Positions 1-10,000 of a DNA stretch of 64,000 nt are shown here, piece after piece. The translations under genes and the position numbers were made by a program. The stretch is from Gloeobacter morelensis MG652769 (lineage in GTDB: Bacteria > Cyanobacteriota > Cyanobacteriia > Gloeobacterales > Gloeobacteraceae). How positions within the stretch are numbered: the first letter of the stretch is position 1; each line of letters begins with the position of its first letter. The stretch is from positions 3,968,001-4,032,000 of the forward strand of contig NZ_CP063845.1 in assembly GCF_021018745.1 (NCBI RefSeq), given 5' to 3'. Below the pieces are notes generated by a model. The model saw nothing but the letters and a program-made list of their open reading frames with translations. It was not told the origin of the DNA and did not search any database.

Positions 1-3000
1 TGCTGCGGCTTTCGCCCGCGGGCCTTCTGCCCGACTTATGGGTTAGCCGAGGCGACGCTGCAGGTGACGAGCGTCGCCAGGACCGCAGTGCCGCGCGTCT
101 TTTCGGCGCAGCCGGCGCTGTTGGAACAGGGCCGGGCGGTGGAGACATCCGAGCCGGGCGCGAAGGGGCGGTTGCTGGTCAGTTGTGGCCGTCCCGCCGC
201 CGGTACGCAGGTGTTGATCGTGCATCGGCAACGGTGCACGCGCTGCGCCGAGGCCGAGATCGGCGAGATCTGGATTGCCGGTCCGGCGGTGGCCGGGGGC
301 TACTGGCAGCAGCCGGAAGCGACGCAGCGCACGTTCGGTGCCTACCTGGCCGATACGGGCGAAGGACCATTTCTGCGCACCGGAGATCTTGGATTTTTGC
401 ATTTGGGGGAACTTTTTGTGAGCGGCCGATGCAAGGATCTCGTCATCCTCTACGGCCGCAACCTCTACCCGCAGGATATCGAGCGGACCGTCCAGCAGAG
501 TCATCCGTCGCTGCGGGCCGATGCCGGGGCCGCTTTTGCCGTCGAAATGGAGGGACAGGAGCGGTTGGTAGTCGCGCAGGAACTCGATTTTCGCCAGGCG
601 GTCGATATCGAGGCGGTGGCCGCAGCCATTCGCCAGGCCGTCTACGCAGAACACGAAGTGCAGGTGCACACGGTGGTGCTGCTCAAAGCGGGCAGCATTC
701 CCAGAACCTCCAGCGGCAAGATCCGGCGCCAGGCTTGCAGCAGCGATTTTCGAACCGGCAAGTTAGCGGCGGTGGGCAGCAGCACCCTCGAGCCCACCGG
801 CGAGGCGATCGACCCACCCGGTCTCACCCGTACCGCACTGCTGACGGCGGCGGTCCCCGAGCGGCCGGCGCTATTGGCAGCCTACCTGCGCCAGCTGCTG
901 GCGCAGCGGTTGCGCATCGAGCCGGCCCGGTTGGATCTGAGCGCTCCGCTCGGTGCCCTGGGGATCGATTCGCTGACGAGCGTTGAGCTCAAAAACCGGA
1001 TTGAAGCGGATCTGGGCATCTCCGTGTCGCTGGAGGATTTTTTGAGCGCCACCGGTGTCCAGGCGCTGACGCAGCGCTGGCTGAATCAACTGGTAGCGCC
1101 GGGAGCCGTCACCAAAGAGACACCGATGCTGTTGGTGCGGCCCGAGCGGTTGCCGCTGTCGTTTGCCCAGGAGCGGCTGTGGTTTCTCGAACAGCTCGAA
1201 CCCGGAAATCCCTTCTACCACATCGCCTTGAGTTGCTGTCTGGAAGGTGCACTGGATGTGCCGGCACTGGAGCGCAGCTTCAATGCGGTGGTCGAGCGCC
1301 ACGAAGGATTGCGGACCACGTTTAGCGTGGCGGACGATCGGCCCATTCAATGCATCGCTCCTTTTGCTTACTTTCAGCTACCCGCATGCAATCTGCAGCA
1401 CCTGGCAGCCGCCGAGCGCGCCGCCGAGGCTGCCAGATTAGCCCGCGCGCTGGCAGTGCAACCGTTTGCACTGGCAGTGGAGCCGCCGGTGCGCGTGCAG
1501 CTGCTGCGCTTGGACGAGCAAGACCACCGCCTGCTGCTGGTCTTCCACCACATCGCCTTCGACGAATGGTCCGCAAGAGTGCTCACCCAAGAACTCACCC
1601 ACCTCTACCGCGCCTTCCACACCGGCACCCCACCCCAACTGCCCGAGCTGAGTGTGCAGTACGCCGATTTCGCCCTCCAGCAACGCCACACCCTCCAAGA
1701 AACCACCCTCCAGACACTGCTCGATTTTTGGCAACAACTCCTGCCCACACCCCTGCCGGTGTTGCAGCTGCCCACCGACCACCCCAGACCACCCGTGCAA
1801 ACTTTCGGCGGCAGGCGACACACCCTGACACTTGAGCCTGCTTTGAGTGCACAACTGCACGCCCTGGCCCGCCGACATCAAGCGACGCTGTTTATGACCC
1901 TGCTGGCCGCTTTCGCCGGGCTGCTCAGCCGCCACAGCGCCCAGCACAGCGTGCTTGTCGGCATTCCAGCGGCCAACCGCGAACACCACCAGCTGCAGCA
2001 CACGATTGGGCTATTGACCAACACGCTGGTGCTACCGGTCGATTTGGGCGACGACCCCGACTTTGCGACACTGCTGATGCGGGTGCGCCAGATCGCTTTG
2101 CAGGCATACGACCATCAGCAGCTGCCGTTCGAGAAACTGGTCGAACACCTCCAACCGCAGCGCGAGTTGGGCCAAAATCCGCTTTTTCAGGTGCTGTTCA
2201 GTTTACAAAATGCGCCCCTGCAGCCGTGGCAATGGCCGGAGGGGCTACGGGTGGTACCTGAGACCATCGATACCGAAACGGCCAAGTTCGATTTGTCGCT
2301 GTCGATTGTGGAGAGTGCGCAGGGCTTGCGGGCGAGTTTCGAGTACAACAGCGCGCTCTTTGAGGCGGCGACCATCGAGCGCTGGGCGGAGCATTATCGC
2401 AATTTACTCAGTGCCGTCGTCGCAGCACCGACGGTGCGTTTGTCGCAGCTGGCGATTTTGGAAGAGCCGGAGCGGCAGCAGTTGCAGCAGTGGGGTCGTG
2501 GGACGGACGCGGTGCTCTCAGCACCCAGTGTGGTCGATTTGTTTGCGGCCCAGGTGCGGCGCACGCCGCAGGCGACGGCGGTGGTGCACCACCAGGAGCG
2601 GCTCACTTATGGGCAGTTGGCCGAGCGCGCTGAGCGGTTGGCGGGGTACTTGCGCGCTTTGGGGGTGGGAGCCGGGGTGCGCGTCGGGGTGTTGGTGGAG
2701 CGCTCGGTGGCGATGGTGGTGGCGGTGTTGGCGGTGTTGAAAGCCGGGGGGTCGTACGTGCCTTTGGAAGCAAGTTTGCCGGTGGAGCGTCTGCGGTGGA
2801 TGGTGTCGGATGCGGGGGTGGGGTGGGTGTTGAGCGATGCGGTCACGGCGGGAATCGCGGAGCAATTGGCTGTCAGGTGGGTGGACCTGGAGGCGGTGGC
2901 AGAGCAACTTGCCCAAGCAGCCCAGGTGCCGGAGCCGGTGGCGGTGGCGGTGCGTGGGGAGGAGGAGGCATATGTGATTTATACTTCCGGCTCTACAGGT

Positions 3001-4446
3001 AGACCAAAAGGAGTCATGATGTCGCACGCTCCACTGGTCAATCTGCTGAGCTGGCAGGCGGACCAGATGCCGGGTGCGGCCAGGACACTGCAGTTTACCT
3101 CCCTGGGATTCGATGTCTCCTTTCAAGAGATTTTTTCGACCTGGTGCACGGGAGGCACGCTGGTTTTGGTCGAAGAAGCGATCCGTATCGACCCAATCAG
3201 TCTGTGGAATGTCATTATCGAGTCGGCGATCGAGCGGTTGTTTTTGCCGTTTGTCGCCCTGCAGCAATTGGCGGAAGTTGCAGGCTGTCACCCGCACTTC
3301 CCTGGGCATCTGCAGGAGGTGATCGTTGCCGGGGAGCAACTGCGCATCACGCCGCAAATTGCGAACTTCTTTAGCCGCTTGCCGGGCTGTACCCTGCACA
3401 ACCACTACGGGCCGACGGAGAGTCATGTCGTCACCGCCTGCACGCTGAGCGGCCCACCGCAGAACTGGCCGATACTGCCGCCCATCGGCCGGCCGATTGC
3501 CAATGTGCATATCGCCCTGCTGGACGGGTATCTGCAGCCGGTGCCCATTGGCATTCCCGGCGAACTGTATATCGGCGGTGCCGGCCTGGCCCGCGGCTAT
3601 CTCAACCAGCCCGAGCTGACGGCTGAGCGCTTCATGGCGCCTCCTGCCGGACTGGAAGCGGGATCCCGGCTCTACCGCACCGGCGACCGGGCGCGCTGGT
3701 TGCCCGACGGTCAACTCGAATTTCTCGGTCGCCTCGACGGGCAAATCAAACTGCGCGGCTTCCGCATCGAACCTGGCGAGATTGAGGCGATCCTCAGCTG
3801 GCATCCGGCCGTCCGGCAAGCGGTGGTCATCGTTCGAGAAGATGTGCCCGCCCACAGGCGGCTGGTGGCCTACATCGTGCCCGCCCCTGGCGCCCGGGAG
3901 CAGGAGGAGGCGCTGCGGCAGTACCTGCGCGAGCGGCTGCCGCAGTACATGGTGCCGTCGGCCTTCGTCTATTTGGCGGCGCTGCCGCTGACACCCAACG
4001 GCAAGGTGGATCGCACAGCGCTGCCGCCCTCGGCCGGCCGCCAACAGTTGGATCCGGATGTTGTGCCGCGCACACCGCTGGAGCAGCAGATCGCGGCCAT
4101 CTGGGCACAAGTGTTGGGGGTGGAGGCCGTCGGCCGGCACGACAACTTTTTTGATCTCGGAGGGCATTCACTATTGGCGACGCAGGTGCGCTCCCGCTTG
4201 CGCGAGGAGTTGCAAGTCGAACTGTCGCTGCGGCCCTTGTTTGAGACACCCACTGTAGCGGGTCTGGCGCGCGTTATTGCCGGATTGCAGGGGCAAAGAA
4301 GCGGCGCTGAGTGTCGGCCCATTCCCAGAGCGCACCGCAGCGTCTCCGCCGAGCAGCTGCTGGCGGAGCTGCCCCAACTGACGGACCGGCAGGTCGAGGT
4401 GCTGTTGGACACACTGTTGTCCGAGCGGGAGGTTACACCACAATGA
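1..4446 (+). CDS. NRPS loading protein: FAAL-ACP-C-A(Pro)-PCP, 5' end missing
   Basis: The reading frame is open from base 1, so the start lies outside the window. The first ~750 bases encode the C-terminal part of a fatty acyl-AMP ligase (GLAEATL near the start, RTGDLGF, SSGKIRR), which would activate a fatty acid. An acyl carrier domain follows, with the phosphopantetheine serine in GIDSLTS at 970-972. Next are a condensation domain (about 1138-2450; HHIAFDEWS at 1546), an adenylation domain (about 2520-4020; YTSGSTGRPKG, NGKVDR) and a peptidyl carrier domain (GGHSLL, Ser at 4168-4170). Aligning the A domain by eye to GrsA gives D-V-Q-F-I-A-H-V-V, the known proline (or methylproline) code. 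The C-terminal tail (LPQLTDRQVEVLLDTLL) resembles a docking helix. It overlaps the next gene by 4 bp (ATGA), which suggests coupled translation. Inference: it starts the lipopeptide as acyl-Pro. Confidence 0.93.
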   Translation, partial: CCGFRPRAFCPTYGLAEATLQVTSVARTAVPRVFSAQPALLEQGRAVETSEPGAKGRLLVSCGRPAAGTQVLIVHRQRCTRCAEAEIGEIWIAGPAVAGGYWQQPEATQRTFGAYLADTGEGPFLRTGDLGFLHLGELFVSGRCKDLVILYGRNLYPQDIERTVQQSHPSLRADAGAAFAVEMEGQERLVVAQELDFRQAVDIEAVAAAIRQAVYAEHEVQVHTVVLLKAGSIPRTSSGKIRRQACSSDFRTGKLAAVGSSTLEPTGEAIDPPGLTRTALLTAAVPERPALLAAYLRQLLAQRLRIEPARLDLSAPLGALGIDSLTSVELKNRIEADLGISVSLEDFLSATGVQALTQRWLNQLVAPGAVTKETPMLLVRPERLPLSFAQERLWFLEQLEPGNPFYHIALSCCLEGALDVPALERSFNAVVERHEGLRTTFSVADDRPIQCIAPFAYFQLPACNLQHLAAAERAAEAARLARALAVQPFALAVEPPVRVQLLRLDEQDHRLLLVFHHIAFDEWSARVLTQELTHLYRAFHTGTPPQLPELSVQYADFALQQRHTLQETTLQTLLDFWQQLLPTPLPVLQLPTDHPRPPVQTFGGRRHTLTLEPALSAQLHALARRHQATLFMTLLAAFAGLLSRHSAQHSVLVGIPAANREHHQLQHTIGLLTNTLVLPVDLGDDPDFATLLMRVRQIALQAYDHQQLPFEKLVEHLQPQRELGQNPLFQVLFSLQNAPLQPWQWPEGLRVVPETIDTETAKFDLSLSIVESAQGLRASFEYNSALFEAATIERWAEHYRNLLSAVVAAPTVRLSQLAILEEPERQQLQQWGRGTDAVLSAPSVVDLFAAQVRRTPQATAVVHHQERLTYGQLAERAERLAGYLRALGVGAGVRVGVLVERSVAMVVAVLAVLKAGGSYVPLEASLPVERLRWMVSDAGVGWVLSDAVTAGIAEQLAVRWVDLEAVAEQLAQAAQVPEPVAVAVRGEEEAYVIYTSGSTGRPKGVMMSHAPLVNLLSWQADQMPGAARTLQFTSLGFDVSFQEIFSTWCTGGTLVLVEEAIRIDPISLWNVIIESAIERLFLPFVALQQLAEVAGCHPHFPGHLQEVIVAGEQLRITPQIANFFSRLPGCTLHNHYGPTESHVVTACTLSGPPQNWPILPPIGRPIANVHIALLDGYLQPVPIGIPGELYIGGAGLARGYLNQPELTAERFMAPPAGLEAGSRLYRTGDRARWLPDGQLEFLGRLDGQIKLRGFRIEPGEIEAILSWHPAVRQAVVIVREDVPAHRRLVAYIVPAPGAREQEEALRQYLRERLPQYMVPSAFVYLAALPLTPNGKVDRTALPPSAGRQQLDPDVVPRTPLEQQIAAIWAQVLGVEAVGRHDNFFDLGGHSLLATQVRSRLREELQVELSLRPLFETPTVAGLARVIAGLQGQRSGAECRPIPRAHRSVSAEQLLAELPQLTDRQVEVLLDTLLSEREVTPQ
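1458..3004 (+). repeat. Long NRPS repeat, copy 1 (C domain to A3 motif)
   Basis: This segment matches 15063-16601 with a constant offset of 13605 at its left end. Bases 1458-2590 appear identical by eye. From 2591 a few substitutions and small indels appear, and similarity stops at the A3 motif (TSGSTGRPKG), just before the specificity-determining core. It covers most of a C domain and the N-terminal third of an A domain. Confidence 0.9.
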
Positions 4447-5951
4447 ACGATATTCAACAATGGCTCGCCACCTTGTCCATTGAGCAGAAGCGGTCGCTTC
4501 TGGCTGAGCTGTTGCAGAAGCGGGCGAGCCGGCCCCAGACGTTTCCTTTGTCCTTTGCGCAGCAGCGGCTGTGGTTTCTCGACCAGATCGAACCGGGCAG
4601 TCCCGCTTACAACATCCCGGCGGCGGTCCGCCTGAGCGGACCGCTCGACGTTGCGGCCCTCCAACGCAGCCTGGATGCCATTGTCCGGCGCCACGAGGCG
4701 CTGCGGACCACCTTCAGTACACAGGACGGCCAGCCGGTTCAGGTAATCGCCCCGGCGGCGGAGCAAGTTGTAGAGTTGCCATGCATCGACTTGGGTCTTG
4801 CCGACAACGAGCAGATTCTGCAACTGGCGGCCCAGGAGTCCAGGCGGCCCTTCGATCTGGCGTGCGGACCGCTGCTGCGCGCCACGCTTCTGCGGCGGAC
4901 ACCTGAGGAGCATGTGCTGCTGTTTACTGTGCATCACATTGTCTTTGACGGCTGGTCGATCGCGATTTTCCTGCGAGAGCTGGCGTTGCTGTACGAAGGC
5001 TTGCGCTCGGGGACACCGCCGGTACTGCCGGAACTGGCCATTCAGTACGCGGACTACGCGGTGTGGCAGCACCAGCAACTACAAGGGCCGCTCCTGGAAA
5101 AACACCTGGATTACTGGCAGCAGATGCTCGAGCGCTATTCGCCATTGCGCTTTATTGAGGAGCGGACGCCGGGCTCGGGGGCCGATCTGCAGACGGTCTC
5201 CCAGCAGGCGCTGATGTTGCCACAAAGTCTACTGACGGCCGTCAAGGCCCTGGCTCAGCGCTCGGGAGCGACGTTGTTCATGGTGCTGCTGGCGGCCTTC
5301 AAGGCCCTGCTGCACTGCCATGCGCAGCAGACGGACATCCTAGTGGGCACCCCCATCGCCAACCGCACCCGTGTTGAGACCGAGGGGCTGATTGGCTTTT
5401 TTGCCAACACGCTGGTGCTGCGCACCGACCTGTCGGCCGACCCGAGCTTTGCACAACTGCTCGCGCGGGTGCGGGAGGTCGCCCTGGGTGCGTACGCCCA
5501 CCAGGAGTTGCCCTTTGCGAAGCTGGTCGAGCATTTGCAGCCGGAGCGCCACCTCAGCCGCACTCCGCTGTTTCGGGTGTGGTTCGTTCTGCAGGAAGAT
5601 CCGCTGCCGGCGCTGCAGCTGCCGGGTCTGGCACTCAGCCTGATGGAGGTCCATCCGGGGGTAGCCCGCTACGACCTGAAGCTGAGCCTCTGGGAAGGAC
5701 CGGAGGGCTTGAAAGGTGCCCTGGAGTATAGGCCGGCCCTATTCGACGCCGCGACGGTCGCCCGCCTGGCAGCGCAGTGGCTTGTACTGCTGGAGTGCGT
5801 GCTCGAAAGGCCGGACATCCGGCTGGGAGAACTGGCGGCCCGACTGAGCGAATTCGACCGACAGCAGCAGAGCCACAGGCACCAGGCCTTGCAGCAAAAC
5901 GCGCTGGCGAAGCTGAAACAGGCCGCACGCAAGACCGTGGAGGAAAGCTGA
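4443..5951 (+). CDS. Stand-alone NRPS condensation domain protein
   Basis: This 502-residue protein consists of a single condensation domain. It has the C1-like motif SFAQQRLWFLDQ, the catalytic HHIVFDGWS around residue 165, and the later motifs VGTPIANR, IGFFANTLVLR and HQELPFAKLVE. The N terminus (MNDIQQWLATLSIEQK) looks like a docking helix and the C terminus is a short charged tail. There is no A or PCP domain. The start at 4443 gives an ATGA overlap with the upstream NRPS; an upstream in-frame extension reads antisense-like sequence and is rejected. Inference: it joins acyl-Pro on the upstream PCP to the Asp-loaded PCP of the 7022 gene, whose own first domain lacks the condensation motif. 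Confidence 0.9.
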   Translation: MNDIQQWLATLSIEQKRSLLAELLQKRASRPQTFPLSFAQQRLWFLDQIEPGSPAYNIPAAVRLSGPLDVAALQRSLDAIVRRHEALRTTFSTQDGQPVQVIAPAAEQVVELPCIDLGLADNEQILQLAAQESRRPFDLACGPLLRATLLRRTPEEHVLLFTVHHIVFDGWSIAIFLRELALLYEGLRSGTPPVLPELAIQYADYAVWQHQQLQGPLLEKHLDYWQQMLERYSPLRFIEERTPGSGADLQTVSQQALMLPQSLLTAVKALAQRSGATLFMVLLAAFKALLHCHAQQTDILVGTPIANRTRVETEGLIGFFANTLVLRTDLSADPSFAQLLARVREVALGAYAHQELPFAKLVEHLQPERHLSRTPLFRVWFVLQEDPLPALQLPGLALSLMEVHPGVARYDLKLSLWEGPEGLKGALEYRPALFDAATVARLAAQWLVLLECVLERPDIRLGELAARLSEFDRQQQSHRHQALQQNALAKLKQAARKTVEES

Positions 5952-5953
5952 CC

Positions 5954-7006
5954 ATGGAACCAGCCCGCGGTCCCCATCTTGGCCGGCGCCGCGCCATCCG
6001 CGTGTCCCAGGCCGAACTGGTTCAGACCGGACTGCTGCCGTCCGCTTCGCCGCTGCCGCTGGTCGTTCAACCGACCGGCACCGGGTTGAGCCTTTCGGCC
6101 TGGTTGCAGGCCAACCGGCCCTTGATCGAACAGCAGCTGCGGCGGCACGGCGGTTTGCTGCTGCGCGGCTTCGAAGTCGGCGGCGCCGGCGGCTTCGAGC
6201 GCTGCCTGCACGCCGCCGCCCCCGGCGGGCCGCTGCCCTACCAGGACGGCTCCTCGCCGCGCAGCCAGGTTCAGGGGCACATCTACACTTCGACGGACTA
6301 CCCCGCCGAGGAGCCGATCTTCCTACACAGCGAACTGTCCTACGCGGGTTGCTGGCCGATGAAAGTGCTGTTTTACTGCGTGCGGCCGGCAGATCGCGGC
6401 GGCGAGACGCCAATCGCCGATACGCGCCGGGTTTGGGCGCGCATCGATCCGGCTGTCCGCGAAGCATTTTGCACCAAAGGCGTGATGTACATCCGCAACT
6501 TTGGCGATGGACTGGGTCTGTCCTGGCAGCAGGCCTTTCAGACGGCGGAGCCCACCCAGGTTGAGGCCTACTGCCGCCGCCAGGGCATCACCTGCGAGTG
6601 GAAGGCGGCCGGCCGCCTGCGTACGCGTCAGGTCCGTCAGGCGGCAGCTGTCCATCCGCACACGCAGGAGGTGGTCTGGTTCAACCACGCGGCCTTCTTC
6701 CACCCGAGCACCCTGACACCGGCAGTCCGCGACGCCCTGCTGGCGCAGTCTGCTCCAGAGGAGCTGCCGTACTACACCTGTTTCGGCGACGGATCTGTGA
6801 TCGCCGCGGAGGTCATCGAGCAGGTGCGCGCCGCGTACCGGCTGGAGACCATCGTGTTTGCCTGGCAGGCGCACGATGTGTTGCTGCTGGACAACATGCT
6901 GACGGCGCACGGCCGCAACCCCTACACAGGCGCCCGCCAGGTTCTGGTGGGTATGGCGGAACCCTACAGTCTCCCCGCCGCCGACCCGCCGTCGGACCGC
7001 AAGTAG
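5954..7006 (+). CDS. TauD/TfdA-family Fe(II)/2-oxoglutarate dioxygenase, probable aspartyl beta-hydroxylase
   Basis: This 350-residue protein is of the clavaminate-synthase-like/TauD class. The iron ligands are visible as HSE (FLHSELSYAG, about residue 120) and a distal His in LTAHGRNPYTGARQ, whose Arg is the likely 2-oxoglutarate contact. GGETPIADTR is the family's typical signature between them. The start at 5954 lies 2 bp after the previous stop, and the next gene begins 15 bp downstream, so it sits inside the NRPS operon. Known: stand-alone enzymes of this class hydroxylate aspartate on carrier proteins in beta-hydroxyaspartate siderophore pathways. Inference: its substrate is the Asp bound to the PCP of the downstream protein. 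Hydroxylation of another residue cannot be excluded. Confidence 0.85.
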   Translation: MEPARGPHLGRRRAIRVSQAELVQTGLLPSASPLPLVVQPTGTGLSLSAWLQANRPLIEQQLRRHGGLLLRGFEVGGAGGFERCLHAAAPGGPLPYQDGSSPRSQVQGHIYTSTDYPAEEPIFLHSELSYAGCWPMKVLFYCVRPADRGGETPIADTRRVWARIDPAVREAFCTKGVMYIRNFGDGLGLSWQQAFQTAEPTQVEAYCRRQGITCEWKAAGRLRTRQVRQAAAVHPHTQEVVWFNHAAFFHPSTLTPAVRDALLAQSAPEELPYYTCFGDGSVIAAEVIEQVRAAYRLETIVFAWQAHDVLLLDNMLTAHGRNPYTGARQVLVGMAEPYSLPAADPPSDRK

Positions 7007-7021
7007 TATCCGAGAACGCCC

Positions 7022-10000
7022 ATGTCATCGCAAAAGCTCGAAGGCTACGCCCTCTCCCCACAACAACAACGCCTGTGGCGGCTGCAGCAACGCCACTGCA
7101 CCCAGCCCTACCGCGCACTGTGCGCCGTCTCCATCGAAGGCGGGCTCGACCGCGCCGCCTTTAGCAATGCCTGGCGACGGGTGGTCGAGCGCCACGAGAT
7201 GGTGCGCACCATCTTCGAAGCGCTGCCGGGGATGGCGCTGCCCCTGCAGGTGATCCGCACCGATCTGGCCGTACCGCTGTGCGAACACGACTGGAGCGAT
7301 CGCGAACCCCGATTGCAGGAGCAGCAGCTGGGGGCGCTCTGGGAGACCTTGACGCAGCGGCCGTTCGACTACACCCGGGGACCGCTGCTGGAGGGACACC
7401 TCGTAGCCCTGGGGCCCCGGCAGCACCGGCTGCTACTGGCCCTGCCCGCGCTGTGCGCCGACGCGACAGCGCTCCATCAGTGGGTGCAACAGCTAAGCGA
7501 CGCCTACGCCGAGCACTTGGGCGCTGCACCCCGACTTGCTGAGCCACCGCTGCAGTACGCAGATCTGGCCGCCTGGCTGAATGAACTGCTGGAGGCGGAT
7601 GAGACGGCTGCCGGGCAGGATTTCTGGCGCCAGCCGCCGCCCGAGTCGCCGTCACTGCAGCTGCCTTTCGAGCGTGCAGGCGCAGGGGACGGAGAATACC
7701 GGCCACAGTCGACTTCTCCGGCGCTCCTGCCGTCTGCGCTGAGCGCCAAACTGGAGCATTTGGCCCTGCGTGGCGCCACCTCACTCGAGATGGTTTTGCT
7801 GGCCGGCTGGGGTGTCCTGCTGGGGCGGCTGTCGGGAGCAAGCGATGTGTTGATCGGTGTGGGCTGCGACGGGCGGCCCTATCCGGAACTACGGCAGGCG
7901 ATTGGTCCGTTGGCCAGGTACCTGCCCGTGCACTGCCGCCTGGCGGAGGAGCCGTTCGCGTCGGTGCTGGCGCAGGTTGCCGACGCGACGCACCAGGGCC
8001 GCCGGTGGCAGGAGTACTTTGCCTGGCAAAATTTAGACCAGATGCCCTTTTGGTCCTTCGGCTTCGACTATCGGACCTGGCCTGCCGCCTGGGTTGTCGC
8101 GGACGTGCGCTTCGCGCTGCAGCGGCAGTCTGCGCATATCGACCGGTGCAAAGTCGAACTGGTGTGCGTTCGCGCGGGTGAGGCGCTGACGGCACAGTTG
8201 TTCTACGACGCGGGCCTGCTGGCGGCGGAGGCGGTGGAACCTCTGCTGGGACGGTGGCAGGCGCTGCTGGCCGATGCCGCCGAGCAGCCCCAGCTGCCGC
8301 CCGGCCGATTGGCGGTGCTGGGTGAGGACGAGCGACGGCGGCTGCTTGTGGACTGCAACAGTGCACCGGCCGCCGCCCCGCTCGCGGGGTGCTTCCCGCG
8401 TCTATTCGAGGCGCAGGTGGAGCGCACCCCGGATGCTACGGCACTGGTGTACGAAGCGCAGCAACTGACTTACCGGGAACTGAACCGCCGGGCGAACCAG
8501 CTGGCCCACCACCTGCGCTCACGGGGGGTCGGACCGCAGGTGCGCGTCGGTCTGCAGCTGGAGCGATCGTTGGAGATGGTTATCGCCTTGCTGGGGGTAT
8601 GGAAGGCGGGCGGCGCCTACGTACCGCTCGATCCGGCGCTGCCGGCGCCGCGGCTCGCCTGGATGGCCGAGGACGCGCAGGTGCAGTTGGTGCTTGCCAC
8701 CGGCGCCGATGCCCAGCGCAGTGGGGACGATCGGCGCATTCGCCTTGACGCTGAGCAGGCGGCGATTACCCGGCACAGCGAGGCCAACCTGGACCCTGCT
8801 GTCGAGCTATCTCACCTCGCCTATGTGCTGTACACTTCCGGCTCAACCGGCCACCCGAAGGGCGTGGCCGTCGAGCATGGCCACTTGCTCAACTACCTGC
8901 AAGGTATTTTGCCGCAGCTGGATCTGTCGCCGGGGGCGAGTTTTGCCCTGGTTTCCACCTTTGCCGCCGACCTGGGCCACACGGTGCTGTTCCCGGCGCT
9001 GTGCACCGGCGGCTGCCTGCACATCGTCTCTGGGCAGCGCGCCTTTGACGCCGACGCTTTAGCCGCTTACAGCCGTCTGCACGGCATCGACTGCTTAAAG
9101 ATCGTTCCCTCGCACCTGGGTGCCTTGCTGAGCGCCGCGCGTGCCGCAGATCTGCTGCCGCGCCGCTGCCTGGTGCTTGGCGGCGAAACCTGCAGCTGGG
9201 AGCTAATTGCCAAGTTGCGGCAGTTGGCTCCGAGCTGCCGTATCCTCAACCACTACGGGCCGACGGAGACGACGGTGGGTGTGCTGACCCACCTGGTGGA
9301 GGACCGCCCGCATCCGGACGCTGCAACGGTGCCGCTCGGGCGTCCCCTGGCCAACAGTCAGGTCTACGTCCTCGATGAGCACCGGCAGCCGGTGCCCGTG
9401 GGGATACCAGGCGAGCTGTATATCGGGGGGAGGAGCGTCGCCCGCGGCTACCTGAACCGGCCCGAGCTGAGCGCCGAAAAGTTTCTGCCCGACCCCTTCG
9501 ATACCCAGCCGGGGGCGCGGCTCTACCGCACCGGCGACCGGGTGCGCTGGTTGCCCGACGGCCAACTCGAATTTCTCGGCCGTCTCGACGGGCAGATTAA
9601 ACTGCGCGGCTTCCGCATCGAACCCGGCGAGATCGAGGCGGTACTGGCGCAGCATCCGGCAGTGAGCGCCGCTGCTGTCGCCTTGCGCGAGGAAGGTTCC
9701 GCCCAGCCGCAGCTTGTGGCCTATATCGTGCCGGCCGCCGACGGACTGGACCTGGAATCGCTGCGCCCGTATCTGAGGGAGCGGCTTGCCCCGTACATGA
9801 TCCCCTCGCGGTGCGTCGCGTTGCGGGCACTGCCGCTGACGCCCAACGGCAAGCTCGACCGCCGGGCTTTACCGGCTCCGGACACCGCCATCTCCCGGGA
9901 GGCGGCCCCGCACACCCCTGCCGAGCAGGTTCTGGCCCAGATCTGGGCACAGTTGCTGCGGCGGGAGCGGGTTGGCATCTACGACAACTTCTTCGAGTTG

